Assembly: GCA_964035545.1 (NCBI GenBank)
Contig: OZ037767.1
Span: 14,881,998-14,945,997 of the forward strand
Length of the DNA: 64,000 bases
Origin: Bugula neritina
Lineage: Eukaryota > Bryozoa > Gymnolaemata > Cheilostomatida > Bugulidae
Direction: 5' to 3'
Below, piece after piece: positions 13,201 through 25,633 of this stretch (within the stretch, counting starts at the first letter, position 1; each line of letters begins with the position of its first letter). Made by a program: the position numbers and the translations under genes. The notes under the pieces are model-generated. The model was not told the origin of the DNA. It did not search any database and saw nothing but the letters and a program-made list of their open reading frames with translations.

Positions 13201-16200
13201 GTTTATCTGCAAACTGTTCTGGATATAGCATAATTTGAAAGCTTTGTATAAATTTCTGTACGGTGACTAATCAATTAAGTGCATAATTGATTAGTTTAGT
13301 GACTAATCAATCAGTTTAGTGACTAATCAATCAGTTTAGTGACTGATCATTCAGTTTAGTGACTAATCATTCAGTTTAGTGACTAATAATCAGGTGACTA
13401 AATGTTCATCTCTCTACTGTTAATCCAATTTCAAATATCAATGTTTGTCCACAGATGCCAGAGCGAGAATTTTCCACAAACGTATCCTACTTGGAGATTT
13501 ACAACGAGAACGGATATGACTTGCTGGATCCCAAACATGAAGCTTCTAAATTAGAAGATCTGCCGTAAGTTCCTTTCCGTTATTTTTGTTTCTAGTTCTA
13601 GCATTCTAGACTGTGTTTTTAATTATTTTTATTAAATTGTGGATATTTAAACAATTCACTACTTGCAGCCTCATGTTATATTAACTTTAAAAAAGTAATT
13701 ATCGAAAATGTAGAATAAAATTAGCAAAAAAGCTAATTTTGTTAAAATGTATTCAGATGAGGTTACCAATTAGGGAAGACAACTCATTATCCAATAAAAC
13801 TGGAATTAGTAAATTATGTTTTCAGAGCAGTGGTTGACTGTTTATTCTTCATATTGATTATATCTGATAGTTTATCCATCTGTTTACTCAGTAAAGTGGC
13901 TCTGATGGAAGACGAAGGACAAAACATTCACCTGAAGAACCTGTCAATCCATCCTGCCGGAAATGAAGAAGATGCCCTCAATCTACTCTTTCTAGGTGAC
14001 ACCAACAGGATGATTGCTGAGGTTACTACAATGCTTCTGTTAATATCTACGTGGAAACACAACTATCTTTTTCGCTACTATCTTTTTCGTATACAAAGAA
14101 ATAGTTTCAATAATCTCTTTTCGATTATTGTTGATTTTTCAACAATTTCTTTATTAACTATACTGTAGACACCAATGAACCAGGCATCTACACGATCCCA
14201 CTGCATATTCACTATCCACTTGATGTCTAAAGAAGTTGGGTCTGCCACAGTGCGGAGGTCAAAGCTTCATCTAGTCGACTTGGCTGGGTAATTCGTCTAA
14301 TACTCTTCACTTCTTACTATGCAACCTCTACATGCAGTATATACTTCTATTATCTGCTTCTATCCTTCTACTATCTGCTTCTACTATCTGCTTCTACTGT
14401 CTGCTTCTACTATCTGCTTCTAGCCTTCTACTATCTGCTTCTACCATCTGCTCCTATTATTTGCTTCTACTATCTGCTTCTATTATCTGCTTCTATTATC
14501 TGCTTCTACTATCTGCTTCTATTATCTACTTCTATCATCTGCTTCTACTATCTGCTTCTATTTTCTGCTCTTATTATTTGCTTCTACTATCTGCTTCTAC
14601 TATCTGCTTCTACCATCTGCTTCTACTATCTGTTTCTACTATCTGCTTCTATTATCTACTTCTATTATCAGCTTCTAATATCTGCTTCTATTATCTGCTT
14701 CTATTATCGATGAGATCACATGTTCTTTTTAGTTATGCTGGAGGCTTTTAAAATTATCCTTTAATTTTTCAAATGCAGGTCTGAGAGAGTTTCTAAAACC
14801 GGAGTGAATGGAATTATTCTCTCGGAGGCTAAATATATTAATTTGTCTCTACACTATTTGGAGCAGGTAAATATATCTATATATATTATTTAGCGCAGGT
14901 AAATATTCTATATACACTATTTAGCACAGGTAAATATATATATACTATTTAGCGCAGGTAAATAGTCTATGTTATTCTATCAGGTAATAGTCGCGCTCTC
15001 AGAGAAGTCAAGGTCACACATCCCGTACAGGAACTCAATGATGACGTCAGTGTTGAGAGACTCGTTAGGAGGAAACTGCATGACTACTATGATAGCTACT
15101 TGTAACGTGGAGAAGCCCAACATTGACGTGAGAATCTGACTACTGTTTATAGAAAGGGGGGGGGGGTGTTAAGGCCCCCTCATAATATAGTTTACTCAGT
15201 GGTATTCAGGATGCTGGTTTGTGTGGAGTTCATAGCTTAGGTGTCTTGGTGCAATTCTGTCTTCTTTTAGAGATTATCAAGGTGTATGAAAGAGTAGCTT
15301 CTAGGTTGCATGAAAATTAACTCTCGAAATAAATGAGACGTAAGAGAGGGTAACTTCTTATTTAAATCAGGTGTTTGAGAAGATAACTCCTAAGACAAAT
15401 AATGTGTATGAGTGGGTAACTTCTAAATTAAATGTGGTTTATGGGGGTTGAATGGCATATATAATGAAGAGTAAAATACATTTGGTACAGACTTTTGTGT
15501 GCTTTCAATAAATAATTGTATATCTATATTATTACCAATACATTTACCATTTTATTTTAGAGATAGTTGAGATGCTTTCTACTCACGTCACATGTATGTT
15601 TTGCAGGAGTCCATATCAACTTGCCGGTTTGCTCAAAGAGTGGCCATGATTAAGAATGATGCCCTGCTCAATGAAGAGATGGATCCCAGGCTATTAGCGG
15701 AGAAACTGAAAAAGGAAGTAGCTCTCTTGAAAGAGGAGTTAGCTATGGCAACTGGCGAGCAGAGAAGCGATGATCTCACTGAAGATGAGATTTCTAGGTA
15801 GTCATGTAATAGTTTTATATAAGAATAATAGGAAAATTATTTGTTGTATATTGGAAGTTGTCTTTACATTTCATCATCACAAAGATATTTGAATTAACTT
15901 TTAGAACTGAAACATGACACTTCATTGCATGCCAGTTACTCTTCATTTACTGAAGAAAAAATTGCCTATTTATAATTGTTTAGTCTAATAAAAATACTAT
16001 ATTATGTTTATTGGTAGTTATCCCCCTGCAATATTGTCCTTTCTCACTGCAGAAATACTTTCGTTATCATCTGAAAAAAAATTGCTAGATGTAGCACAGA
16101 GCTTGGTGTTGAGAAATAATGTGTAAACAAAAAGCGCCGCCTTTTGCACTTGGTAACCCCAAGCTTTGTGCTGCATCTAGCGATCTGCTATGATCTGCAG

Positions 16201-19200
16201 GTGTAATGAAGCCGTGGATGCTTATATAGAAGATAAAGATGGGCAGGCGGTACTGAACATTGGTGGGGATATGAGGAAAATACAGTTGTGTTACAGCATA
16301 CTGAAAGTAAGCTTCTCTAACTCTTAAGTTAAAATTGAGAATTGTGATACCATGTACTTTTTCATTCTCTTTGTGAAGTAACACTAGAACTGATTATCGT
16401 TGACTGTTTGAAATATGGCAGTATGTACCAGGAAAGAGATAATAACTCCCAATATTTTTATTACTTAAAAACTAGTGGTTTTACAACATGCAGCCTGTCT
16501 TTCTTTGAACTTTGTTAACTGGAATCTTGACAAGATACAACTCTACAAGTATAGAGTTGCTCACTCTTTGATTATTACGCAATATACTTATGTTTGCTTG
16601 AGAAAGCTAAACTATGATCATCTTGGGGTCATCACCGCATTCTCATTTTAACTTTGTACTTGTGACCTTAGTTTCTGTTGTAAGAAATAGTTAAATGATA
16701 TTGACACACTGAAATATGTGCTTTGTTATTACAGCATTTGATAAAAAACCTTCTGCAATTTTAAAGCAGAGAAATTAAATTGTATGAATTACTTAGAACT
16801 CTCAATATTTGTCTTCATGTTTGTACTATAACTTTTAGTCTGTAAACACGTCTCTCAAAATGTCAGTACTTTTCATTCGCCGTATGAACCTGGACTACTT
16901 TACATTTTAGACTAAATTGCTAAGTCGGCCCAAAGAAGCTCCGCCCCCTGCTAAACCTCCCGAGGAGGAAGAGGAAATGAGTCACTACGACAAGATGGAG
17001 TTGAAGAAACTGCAGCACTTACTTCTACAGAGAGATAATGAAATTAGTGAGTAGACTTTAGTTAGAGGTCGAGCAAATACATTTAAAGAGAAAATAAAAT
17101 ACAAGTAAGGTCATTGTACAAAATGTTCTGTAGTTTAATATTTATGCAATGAGCTCTCTAAATATCAGCAGTAAATTTGTAGACATCCTTGTCAATATGC
17201 TGAAGAAAGAGAAGAAAAGAGCTGCAGAAGGACGACCTTCTAAATCTGACCTTGGAAATGGTCATGTGACTACCAGCTCCGCCAAACTGAGCTCTAGGGA
17301 CCAGAATCGTGGCGAGAGACACAAAGGTCAAGATCGTTCTGTAGCCACGCCCCCAGAATCTCATGCACACAGGTAACTGATGGCTGTAGCTAAAATACGT
17401 TTCTACTCACTATAGGTTCTCAATATTATGTTTGCATTTAAATTTATATTTAATATATTTTATTATTTATATTATAATATTTTATATTATATCATTTATA
17501 TTATAATATTTTATATTTATCTTATTATATTATAATATTTTATATTATTTATTGTATAGGATGAACTTATATTGAGCGAGTAAATCTGTTCTAGACTACC
17601 TCACTTTACATTTCTAACACGAGATGTTTATGTTGTTGTACTCACCGTCTTCTAGAAATGACAGTAATATTATATATTATATCTATAGAGTTCAATCTAG
17701 AGATCAATCCAGTCTCAGTGAAAGTGATTCTCCTAATCAGTTTACCTCTAGACGACAGAAACATCACACAGTGACCTCTAAACAGATACGTGAGTGTAGA
17801 TCTATATGCACAGCATTGAGATCTCCAGTTCCAAGTATGAGTCATACATCGGATACCCAATTTGTGCAGACGCTCATTTTTGATATAATAAAATGCATTT
17901 TGCGTTTTCACGAGTAATGACTCATACGTCTGCTTTCTGTTCAGTCGGGGACATGTCTGTGGGAAGACAGCAAGCGTTTGAAATATTCAAGAGAGACTAC
18001 CACGAGAATCAGCAGATTGAGGGAAATAAAAACCAGCTGAGACAGAAATATGCTGAGGCTAAAAAGCTTGGCGAACTTGTCAATAAAGAGAGAGACGTCA
18101 TTAGTACGTATACGTAGCTGGTTTGATCTCAGGCTAAAAATGTTATATTTTTATATCCACAGTAATTAGAGAAAGAAGTGAGCAGCGGTGGTCTAGGGGT
18201 TAGAACGTTTGCCTAGTAAGCACGAAGTCATGGGTTCGAACCCCAGTAAAGACTATTGGTGACGTTAGTAAGAGTATCCAGTTATAATTGCTTCTGTGTC
18301 CCACCTGAATAAGTCTTTAGCCCGATTTTAAAAACCCTTTCCATCAGGGGTGTCTCACAGGAATAGTGACTATAAACCTGCGTGAGTTATTAGAAAAAGA
18401 GACGCACATCAAAAATAACTATTGTTTATGGTCAATTATTTTTCTTTATTGAAATGTGTTACTTATTGGAATAAATAAAGTCGTTTATTTTAAGCCCTGT
18501 TTATGTTGTGATGTAGATAAATCCAAGACCCAACTGGAGCACTACCGAGTGCAGAAGGCAATGCAGGGTGACACAACTCAAACAATGGATGACACTGAGT
18601 CTGATCTGAAAGATGGTCTGGATCAAGCTAAACGCAGGTAATTATGACCTATATGTGTAGCAGAATAGTTTTTTACCTACTAGACTATTGTTTTGCCTAC
18701 TTCATGAACATATTGCATTTAGAAATGAAAACTAAGTTGTCAGCCTTAATTTAATAACACAGCTTCTTTGGTTATCAAATCAACACAATGTATTGGTTTT
18801 TAAAATATTTTATCAAGCTTGTACAGAGTTTTTTATATCATAGTTTTTTTGAGTTATTAGTGAGATATTGAGTTCTTTTAACTATGAGTTTGCCCTAATT
18901 AGGTATAAAAGCTAAAAAGTGTTTCTCATTACATACTTGTTGGGCTGGAATTCCAATTCTGTTATATTCAAACCGTTTTACATGACAGTATAGACTTAGC
19001 TATCGCTGTATAGTTTTTAGCCAATGAGTTTTAATTCACACTTTGGGGTCATTTATCTCTGCGCAGTTACAAAGAGAAACTGGCCAGACTGAAATCTCTC
19101 AAGACAGAAACGGAGCACCTCCAGCACTACCTGGAGAGGAGTAAAGTGAAACTCATGAAAGACTTTGAGTTCTGGTGGGCGAAGCAAATGAGCCAATCAG

Positions 19201-20661
19201 AGCAGCAGGCTCTACATGATCCAATCAAGTTAGTTTAGCACCTTCACGACACAAGTTGTGTTAGTTTATTACCTTCACGACACAAGTTGTGTTAGTTTAT
19301 TACCTCCACGACACAAGTTGTGTTAGTTTATTACCTTCAGGACACAAGTTGTGTTAGTTTATTACCTCCACAACACAACTTGTGTTAGTTTATTACCTCC
19401 ACAACACAAGTTGTGTTAGTTTCTTACCTCCATGACACAAGTTGTGTTAGTGTATTATCGCTATGGAAACAGGTATGCGTGTCTGTTTCTATGCTGTAGT
19501 ACTAATAAAGTATACTCAATGGAATAACATAGAAGTGGTGTGCAACTCAGAGTTAGTGTTTATGCTGGGTTACTGGTAGAATATGATGCAAACCAAGGCA
19601 TCATAAACAGAGTTGTGTTCAACTTTAGCAGAAAGGTTTTACTCTTTATTTGCTGTGCTTATAATTTTGACATGTCAACTGGCATTTATATGCTAAATTC
19701 CTTTATAGGAATTCATTTGAAAACTAGTTTGAAATGCGCCAGAATTGTTTTAATTTCATAGGTTTTTAGTATATTTCTAGAACAACCGGTCACTTTTTTG
19801 TTATTAAACTTTACAAATTTCAGTAATTAATACTTCACAACTTTCAGGTCTGCCTGGAGGACGCCCCCGCCCTCAGGCAGTTCTTCAACTAGTCACTCAG
19901 CTACACAGCCTGGAGACCCAGGCTATCGCAGACCACCTGTTAGGGCTGCTCAAGTGCCACCCTTAGAGTTGAATGCCTCTGGCTCTACATTTGTTAAATC
20001 CAGGTACTTAGTCTAGGAAATCTGTGGGGAACTTTATACTGTTTCTACACAACAGAATACTAGACCTTGTAGTATGATATAATGAAAGACTTGCTGGTTG
20101 TCTGAGCAAGTATTATTTTTCCTTTCAGTTCCACTGATCAGATGAGTCTCAACTCTCTATCCTCAACTTCAATCAATTCCTTTAACAATTATCAAAACAG
20201 CGGCTATTCCCAACTGACACCTGCTGGTCACGTGTCACACCAACCACCTGCTGGTCACAAGTCACATCACTCACCTGCTGGTCACGTGTCACATCACTCA
20301 CCTGCTGGTCACAAGTCACATCACTCATCTAAAGATGCCACATCAGAGTCACAGCCAACCTCGGTAGCTGGCATACAGTTGACGGGTGATGCAGAAGTAG
20401 ATGCGAATATTTTGGCATTTGTGAAGGCAAGAAGCGCGGCTAAACAGTTAGGTATGTCTATCTTGCTTGCTAAGCTCTGTTTAATAATGACTTTATTTTT
20501 TCATTTTTTCTATATTTGTGAGATGCATTTCCTTTAGTATGAATATATTAAACAAAGTTGACGTCTTTATCACAACTTATCTATTTCTGCTTAGCTTTAA
20601 ATTTGTAAATTTCTTCAACTATTTTTGTTTTGTAGCTCAATCTAAAAATATTACAAGTTGA
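10249..20661 (+). CDS. KIF6: Kinesin-like protein KIF6 (kinesin-9 family), complete
   Basis: Twenty exons join in frame to 884 residues (human KIF6 is 814): 10249-10308, 10972-11081, 11635-11709, 12627-12774, 13455-13564, 13892-14021, 14169-14287, 14779-14866, 14984-15127, 15607-15797, 16201-16306, 16911-17046, 17183-17372, 17689-17789, 17945-18103, 18517-18637, 19067-19228, 19848-20003, 20129-20451, 20636-20661 (TGA). It starts [14 protein letters not shown] as in vertebrate KIF6. The N-terminal motor has P-loop GQTGSGKT (95-102), switch I NQASTRSH (215-222) and switch II DLAGSE (248-253), so it should hydrolyse ATP and bind microtubules. Coiled-coil regions follow ([39 protein letters not shown]), then a Ser/Pro/His tail with PAGH[VK]SHH repeats and the conserved end [23 protein letters not shown]6 acts in motile cilia of other animals. 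For exon 13 the TTTGTAG/ACATCC acceptor (exon from 17183) was chosen because it restores the conserved [11 protein letters not shown]; an upstream acceptor with donor 17051 is the alternative. Confidence 0.96.
10672..10971. repeat. TA/TG-rich minisatellite ending at the KIF6 exon 2 acceptor
   Basis: Irregular units of roughly 20-40 bp carry ATGTGTAGGTATATA. The array ends in ATGCTTAG, the 3' splice site, and exon 2 begins GTATAC, which matches the repeat unit after TGTAG. The splice site is therefore effectively the last repeat copy. Confidence 0.85.
13262..13400. repeat. 20-bp GTGACTAATCAATCAGTTTA repeat
   Basis: About six copies in KIF6 intron 4, with related fragments upstream at about 12840-12905. 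Confidence 0.85.
14333..14706. repeat. Pyrimidine-rich TCTGCTTCTACTA array
   Basis: About 12-bp units (CTGCTTCTACTAT and variants) fill most of KIF6 intron 7. It forms a 370-bp T/C-rich tract upstream of the exon 8 acceptor. Its open frame (Leu/Ser repeats) is a by-product. Confidence 0.9.
14867..14983 (+). repeat. KIF6 intron 8 composed of donor/acceptor-bearing tandem repeat
   Basis: The 117-bp intron consists of roughly 32-bp units, each with TTTAGCGCAGGTAAATA or a close variant, that is an acceptor-like CAG next to a copy of the real donor GTAAATA. Three extra donor copies lie at about 14898, 14931 and 14958. Confidence 0.8.
18180..18384 (+). mobile_element. tRNA-derived SINE, family 1, copy 1
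   Basis: The head has an A box (TGGTCTAGGGGTTAG) and a B box (GGGTTCGAACCCC), followed by a shared body that includes CCCTTTTCCATCAGGGGT-like and ATAGTGACTATAAAC segments. Two other copies in this window align over the full length (38960-39153 and, on the minus strand, 63718-63929). It lies in KIF6 intron 15. Confidence 0.9.
19229..19460 (+). repeat. 31-bp tandem repeat starting at the KIF6 exon 17 donor
   Basis: The array begins with the donor GTTAGTTTAGCACC itself, and every later unit repeats GTTAGTTTATTACC plus the palindrome ACAAGTTGT. About eight copies give many equivalent 5' splice sites. Confidence 0.9.
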
Positions 20662-20743
20662 CAAGACGATATCATTTATATTTCGGACTACAGACTATGA
20701 TGACTTTAAGACCCTAAGATCTTTGTGAAATTCTAACCTTTTG

Positions 20744-20749
20744 AATAAA
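20744..20749 (+). terminator. KIF6 polyadenylation signal AATAAA
   Basis: AATAAA 83 bases after the KIF6 stop; the first canonical signal downstream. Confidence 0.6.
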
Positions 20750-21071
20750 TTTGTTAATGTTTTCTTTCAACATACTATATGAAAATATATCGTTATTTTT
20801 GAATGAGTTTTAATGTTGGATTTTATTTTCACGTCTGACTACACTGTGGTGCCCTCCAACTGTTCATGAATCACGCCTTTAACTGACAATCTCTACAATG
20901 TGATATACTTATGTAAATATTATTACGTTTTATATTAAAAATCATATCTCTATGGTAATGCAAAATATATATTTGTTTCATTATATAATATATAATTACA
21001 TAATGAAATCTGCCTTTGTCTATTAAAAGCATATTTGCTGTGTAGCCTGAAATCTTATAAATTATTCAAGT

Positions 21072-23346
21072 TCAAGCTCGGCAAGATTTTTTTCGTCTTT
21101 GATTACTTCTACTTGAAGTTGTCTGCTTCCGAGCAGCTCCTCTCCGTTTGATAGCATCTTTCCTGCTGGGAGTTTTAGTCTTGTTTCTGCTGGCTTTTAC
21201 AGCTTTCTTAGAGTTTCCTGTTACAGCTTTCTTAGAGCTTCCCGTTACAGCTTTCTTAGAGCTTCCTGTTACAGCTTTCTTAGAGCTTCCTGTTACAGCT
21301 TTCTTAGAGCTTCCTGTTACAGCTTTCTTAGAGTTTCCTGTTACAGCTTTCTTAGAGCTTCCTGTTACAGCTTTCTTAGAGCTTCCCGTTACAGCTTTCT
21401 TAGAGCTTCCTGTTACAGCTTTCTTAGAGTTTCCTGTTACAGCTTTCTTAGAGCTGGCTGATAGCTTATTAGAAGCCGCTTGAGCTTTCATTCGAACCTT
21501 TTTCTGCTGATTCTATAAGTACAAATATTATTATCTGATAGTGAAAAAAAATTGCCACCACTGGGAATCGAACCCAAGACCTCTGGCTTGCAAGCGTGCT
21601 AACCATTACACCGCGGGGATCACTGGGTAAACTCATCACTACAAGTAGTTTTATTTACTTATTGATTGATTGTTGGGAAATTACTTACGATATGCTGATA
21701 GTATAAATCTTATCTTGCTTTTTATAAATAAATAAGCTTTCAGTAATTTACAGGACTTTAGAGTAACGCACCTTGTACTGTTGAAGCTTCCGGTAAAACT
21801 TGGCACTATCTTTCTTTGCCATCTGCTCATACGGGTATCTTTCCGCTCCGGAGAGGGTCTTCCACGCAACAGCTCCTGCAATTGAAAAGATCTTCACCAA
21901 TTATTTTAGTCTAAAGAATTTTACCAAAATGGTTATTCATGTGTCAAATGTGAAGGAAACAGCATCATTGTCAATATAGTTTTAGAAAGCTGTTACTTTC
22001 TTGTCTATGAAGTGCCAAATGGTCAAAAATTTGCTTATTATTGCATCTCATATGCTTACAATAAAGTATCTAGTAGGGACTGCCAAATGGTCAAAGATTC
22101 GCTTATTATTTCATACAGCAATAATAAGCAAATTATTGACCATTTGGCACTCCATACTTGTCTCTATCTTAAGCATGTGATAAGGACCAACATTTTTGTA
22201 GAGAAACTGAGCATAGAGTACCAAATTGGTTTATTAGGATTGTGTGCTGCCAATATCAACTGTCTACTAAAACCTCTGAGTAATTACTGACCGTTTGACA
22301 CCATCTCCCGAACATCCCACCCTCTATCGTCATTCCTCTTTCTAAAGTCTTGCATAAACAGCATGTAAGCAGAAAGCGCCCTCTTGGGTCTGTTTGGGTC
22401 TCGTTTAGCTTTTTTACTCAAGATTGGCTCTTCCGCATTTGACTTTAACTTTCTACTTTTAAGCTTTTCCTGAAGCAAAAGAAAATGTATTTGAATGGTA
22501 TAGCCTCTAAACTCTAAAGCACCAGGCAATTAGTAATTTTTCACAAGTAACTAATCATTATACGCTACCCATCTTATATCTACATAACATTCTACATTAA
22601 CCATCCCATATTTACATTACATTCTACTTTAACCTTGATATCATATAGATATACAACATTCTACATTAACCATGCCATATCTACATCACATTCTATGTAC
22701 ATTAACCTTCTTATATAGGTATGCAACATTGTATACGGACAATCTCATATCTAGATAATGTTATATACACTACATACTTCTTATCTCCATAATTAATTTT
22801 ATATTCTATAATAATTAATTCTATATTCTACATGCACTGATCACTTCATGATACATCTACTCTATAATCTACACTCTACACACTCACTTTATATCTACTA
22901 AACTCTCTGTTATACTTTTCCTTCAGTCTCATTGATTGCTCCTCATAAGGCAGCTTCTCTCGGTTGGTTAAACTCCTCCACACAGTAGCTCCTTTCTGGG
23001 TCATCTCTGTGTTGGAGTAACCTCTGTGTCGGTTGGTTTTCCGGAACTCTCCGAGGAAGATTAGAAAAGCCGACATGTATCTGATGGGCAATAAACAACA
23101 GATACTATTCAGTTTATTATTGCCAGTACAAATTGCAGCGATCAATAACATATTTATAAATTATCTTTACTCAAAATACTTTTCAAAAAGTTAAACCCAG
23201 CTATTGCAAACATATCTGATGTCAGATGATAATCTTAATGCCATTTTTGTGTTACATTAGCTATATTAAAAGTGGCGTACTGCGAAATTCCAGAAATTGA
23301 CTTACTTTTTCGGCCTTTCTAGATCTCTGTTGCCTTGTTTTCCCAT
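21072..23346 (-). CDS. Two-HMG-box protein with Lys/Ser repeat tail
   Basis: Five exons: 23306-23346 (ATG), 22888-23080, 22292-22469, 21772-21875, 21072-21512 (TGA); phases match and give 318 residues. HMG box 1 is about residues 14-78 ([16 protein letters not shown], then [16 protein letters not shown]). HMG box 2 is about 105-172 ([20 protein letters not shown], then [20 protein letters not shown]). The tail has ten AVTG[SN]SKK units encoded by an almost exact 24-bp repeat, then an Arg/Lys-rich end with one Cys. Double HMG boxes bind and bend DNA. The cationic tail recalls linker-histone or sperm nuclear basic proteins, so a chromatin-packing role, perhaps in the germ line, is my inference; TFAM or an HMGB protein are alternatives, but no acidic HMGB tail is present. 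The exon 3 donor is a slightly unusual GTCAGT. It is convergent with KIF6, 410 bp apart. Confidence 0.88.
21554..21634 (-). mobile_element. tRNA-like short SINE, family 2, copy 1
   Basis: Read on the minus strand it has GAGTTTACCCAGT, then an A box in GGTGTAATGGTTAGC and a B box GGTTCGATTCC. The anticodon arm does not pair well, so it is not a functional tRNA. The 5' leader GAGTTTAC[CT]CAGT is shared with copies at 37316-37400 and 61185-61270. It lies in intron 4 of the HMG gene. Confidence 0.7.
22011..22151. mobile_element. Foldback (MITE-like) element with 34-bp inverted ends
   Basis: Terminal repeats 22011-22044 and 22118-22151 match at 33 of 34 positions and begin AGTGCCAAATGGTCAA. A third, direct partial copy lies inside at about 22080-22108. 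No coding capacity; no clear target duplication. Intron 3 of the HMG gene. Confidence 0.8.
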
Positions 23347-25633
23347 TGCTCTTGAGAAATAATATATTTATGGAACAGCTGTGTAATACAACACCTCAGT
23401 TTCTACCTACACGCTAACAGATTAAATTCTGCAGTCTATAAATTATTTAGGCATTATTGATGATGTCATGAAATATTAGCCCAATTTCTTTGCATTCTTT
23501 AGATTCAAATTCCTAAGGCTTCTCAAAAATAATGTTACCCAACAATAGAATAACACTTTTATTGCTATTATAAACTTTTATGTTTAATTGAACTATATAT
23601 TATTCAATTATATCATATTTTATTAATATAATTATTATAAAAATATTTACATATTATAGTGTGCACAATCATATATTAAATTATAATAACATATATATAT
23701 ATATTATATTATGTTATGCTAATGTAATGTATATTATATAACACATCATTGTAAGTTATTTGTTTTGAGGCAAGTGAATCATTTTAGTATAATGTAGTTA
23801 TTTGTTGAAATTTTGACTTTGTTGGTAAACAATCTAATAAAAATGTGACGGAGCGGAGTGAAATGGCAGTCTCAATCCCTAAAACAATTAATTAGTAAAT
23901 TAGCAGCCAATTTCGGTTATTTACACAATGACTTGTACGCCTAAAACACCAGCTGTACTATGCAGATTTGAAAATATAATTGGTAAAATAGTCATATCAT
24001 AGGTCATCAATCTCTTTTGTCAAGAGACATAGTGTCATATTGCAATACAGTGGTTATGCTAGCACAGAACAGTCTGTGACTTTTATAAGCTTATTTCAAG
24101 GACTTGTGTTGTTTTACATGCTTGACGCATACTGACACACACCGGCACATAATGACACACACTGACACATAGTGACACACACTGACATACACTAACACCC
24201 ACTGACACATCCTGACACACACTGACATATAGTGACACACACTGACACATAATGACATGCACTAACTCATACTGACACACACTGACACATAGTGACACAC
24301 ACTGACATACACTAACGCACACTGACACATACTGACACACAGTAACACATCCTGACACACACTGACACATACTGACACACACTGACACATAATGACACAC
24401 ACTGACACATAATGACATATAGTGACACACACTGACACACACTGACACATATTGACACTCACTGACACATACTGACACACACTGACACATCCTGACACAC
24501 ACTGACACACACTGACACATAATGACGCACACTGACACATAGTGACACACACTGATATATAGTGACACACACTGACACATATTGACACTCACTGACACAT
24601 AATGACATGTACTAACTCATACTGACACATACTGACACACACCGACACATAATGACGCACACTGACACATAGTGACACACACTGACATACACTAACGCAC
24701 ACTGACACATACTGACACACAGTAACACATCCTGACACACACTGACACACACTGACACATAATGACACACACTGACACATAATGACACACACCGGCACAT
24801 AATGACACACACCGACACATAATGACACACACTGACACATCCTGACACACACTGACACATACTGACACACACTGACATATACTGACACATGCTGACACAT
24901 ACTGTCACATACTGACACATACTGACACATACTGACACACACTGACACATCCTGACACACACTGACACATACTGACACACACTGACATATAGTGACACAC
25001 ACTGACACATATTGACACTCACTGACACATAATGACATGTACTAACTCATACTGACACATACTGACACACACCGACACCTAATGACACACACTGACACAT
25101 AGTGACACACACTGACATACACTAACGCACACTGACACATACTGACACACAGTAACACATCCTGACACACACTGACACACACTGACACATAATGACACAC
25201 ACTGACACATAATGACACACACTGACACATATTGACACTCACTGACACATAATGACATTCACTAACTCACACTGATACATACTGACATATACTGATATAT
25301 ATACTGGCACATTTACATGCATATTGATATTTGTACTGCATGAGTCTACTCTGTGTAAAGAGATAGTATATAAACAATACTGCTGTTTTTTCAATACTTC
25401 ATTATATGATTTTCCAAACTGACTTTCACTATCCCATGAATCCCTCATCCCTCACTCTCTTATATTATAATAATATTTATAATAATAATTTGCAGCATTA
25501 TTGTTGTTGTGTCACTACTCAATGCAACCAGTTCATGAATATAAATTTATTGCATTAGTTGAAGGTAAGCTTTTCTCATGAATATTGTTGACATAAAGCA
25601 ACTACGTAATGATTATTTGAAGCAAAGCACATC
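23347..25633. other. Intergenic region between divergent genes, mostly minisatellite
   Basis: It separates the divergent HMG (minus) and membrane-protein (plus) genes, so it must hold both promoters. 23347-24120 is AT-rich with no exon support. 24121-25312 is one repeat array. No TATA box or other promoter element can be assigned with confidence. Confidence 0.5.
24121..25312. repeat. 1.2-kb CACTGACACA minisatellite
   Basis: Built from 10-bp words of the form ACTGACACAC and ATTGACACTC that combine into higher-order blocks; blocks such as the one around 24595-24760 recur around 25020-25190. Open frames read Cys/Val/Ser repeats in several registers and are not genes. Confidence 0.97.

Noticed and set aside
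17149-17182. In-frame ATG/upstream start for KIF6 exon 13
   Set aside because: Using acceptor TTTGTAG at 17182 restores the family sequence [11 protein letters not shown] exactly; the upstream ORF part is intronic.
21148-21483. Plus-strand ORF with PVTAFLEL repeats
   Set aside because: Antisense shadow of the Lys/Ser repeat tail of the HMG protein.
21554-21634. Functional tRNA gene
   Set aside because: A and B boxes are present, but the anticodon stem does not pair and the leader is shared with two other dispersed copies, so it is a SINE-like repeat.
24083-25448. Several overlapping minus-strand ORFs rich in Val, Cys and Ser
   Set aside because: They are readings of the 10-bp CACTGACACA array in different registers; no splice sites, start context or non-repeat sequence supports them.
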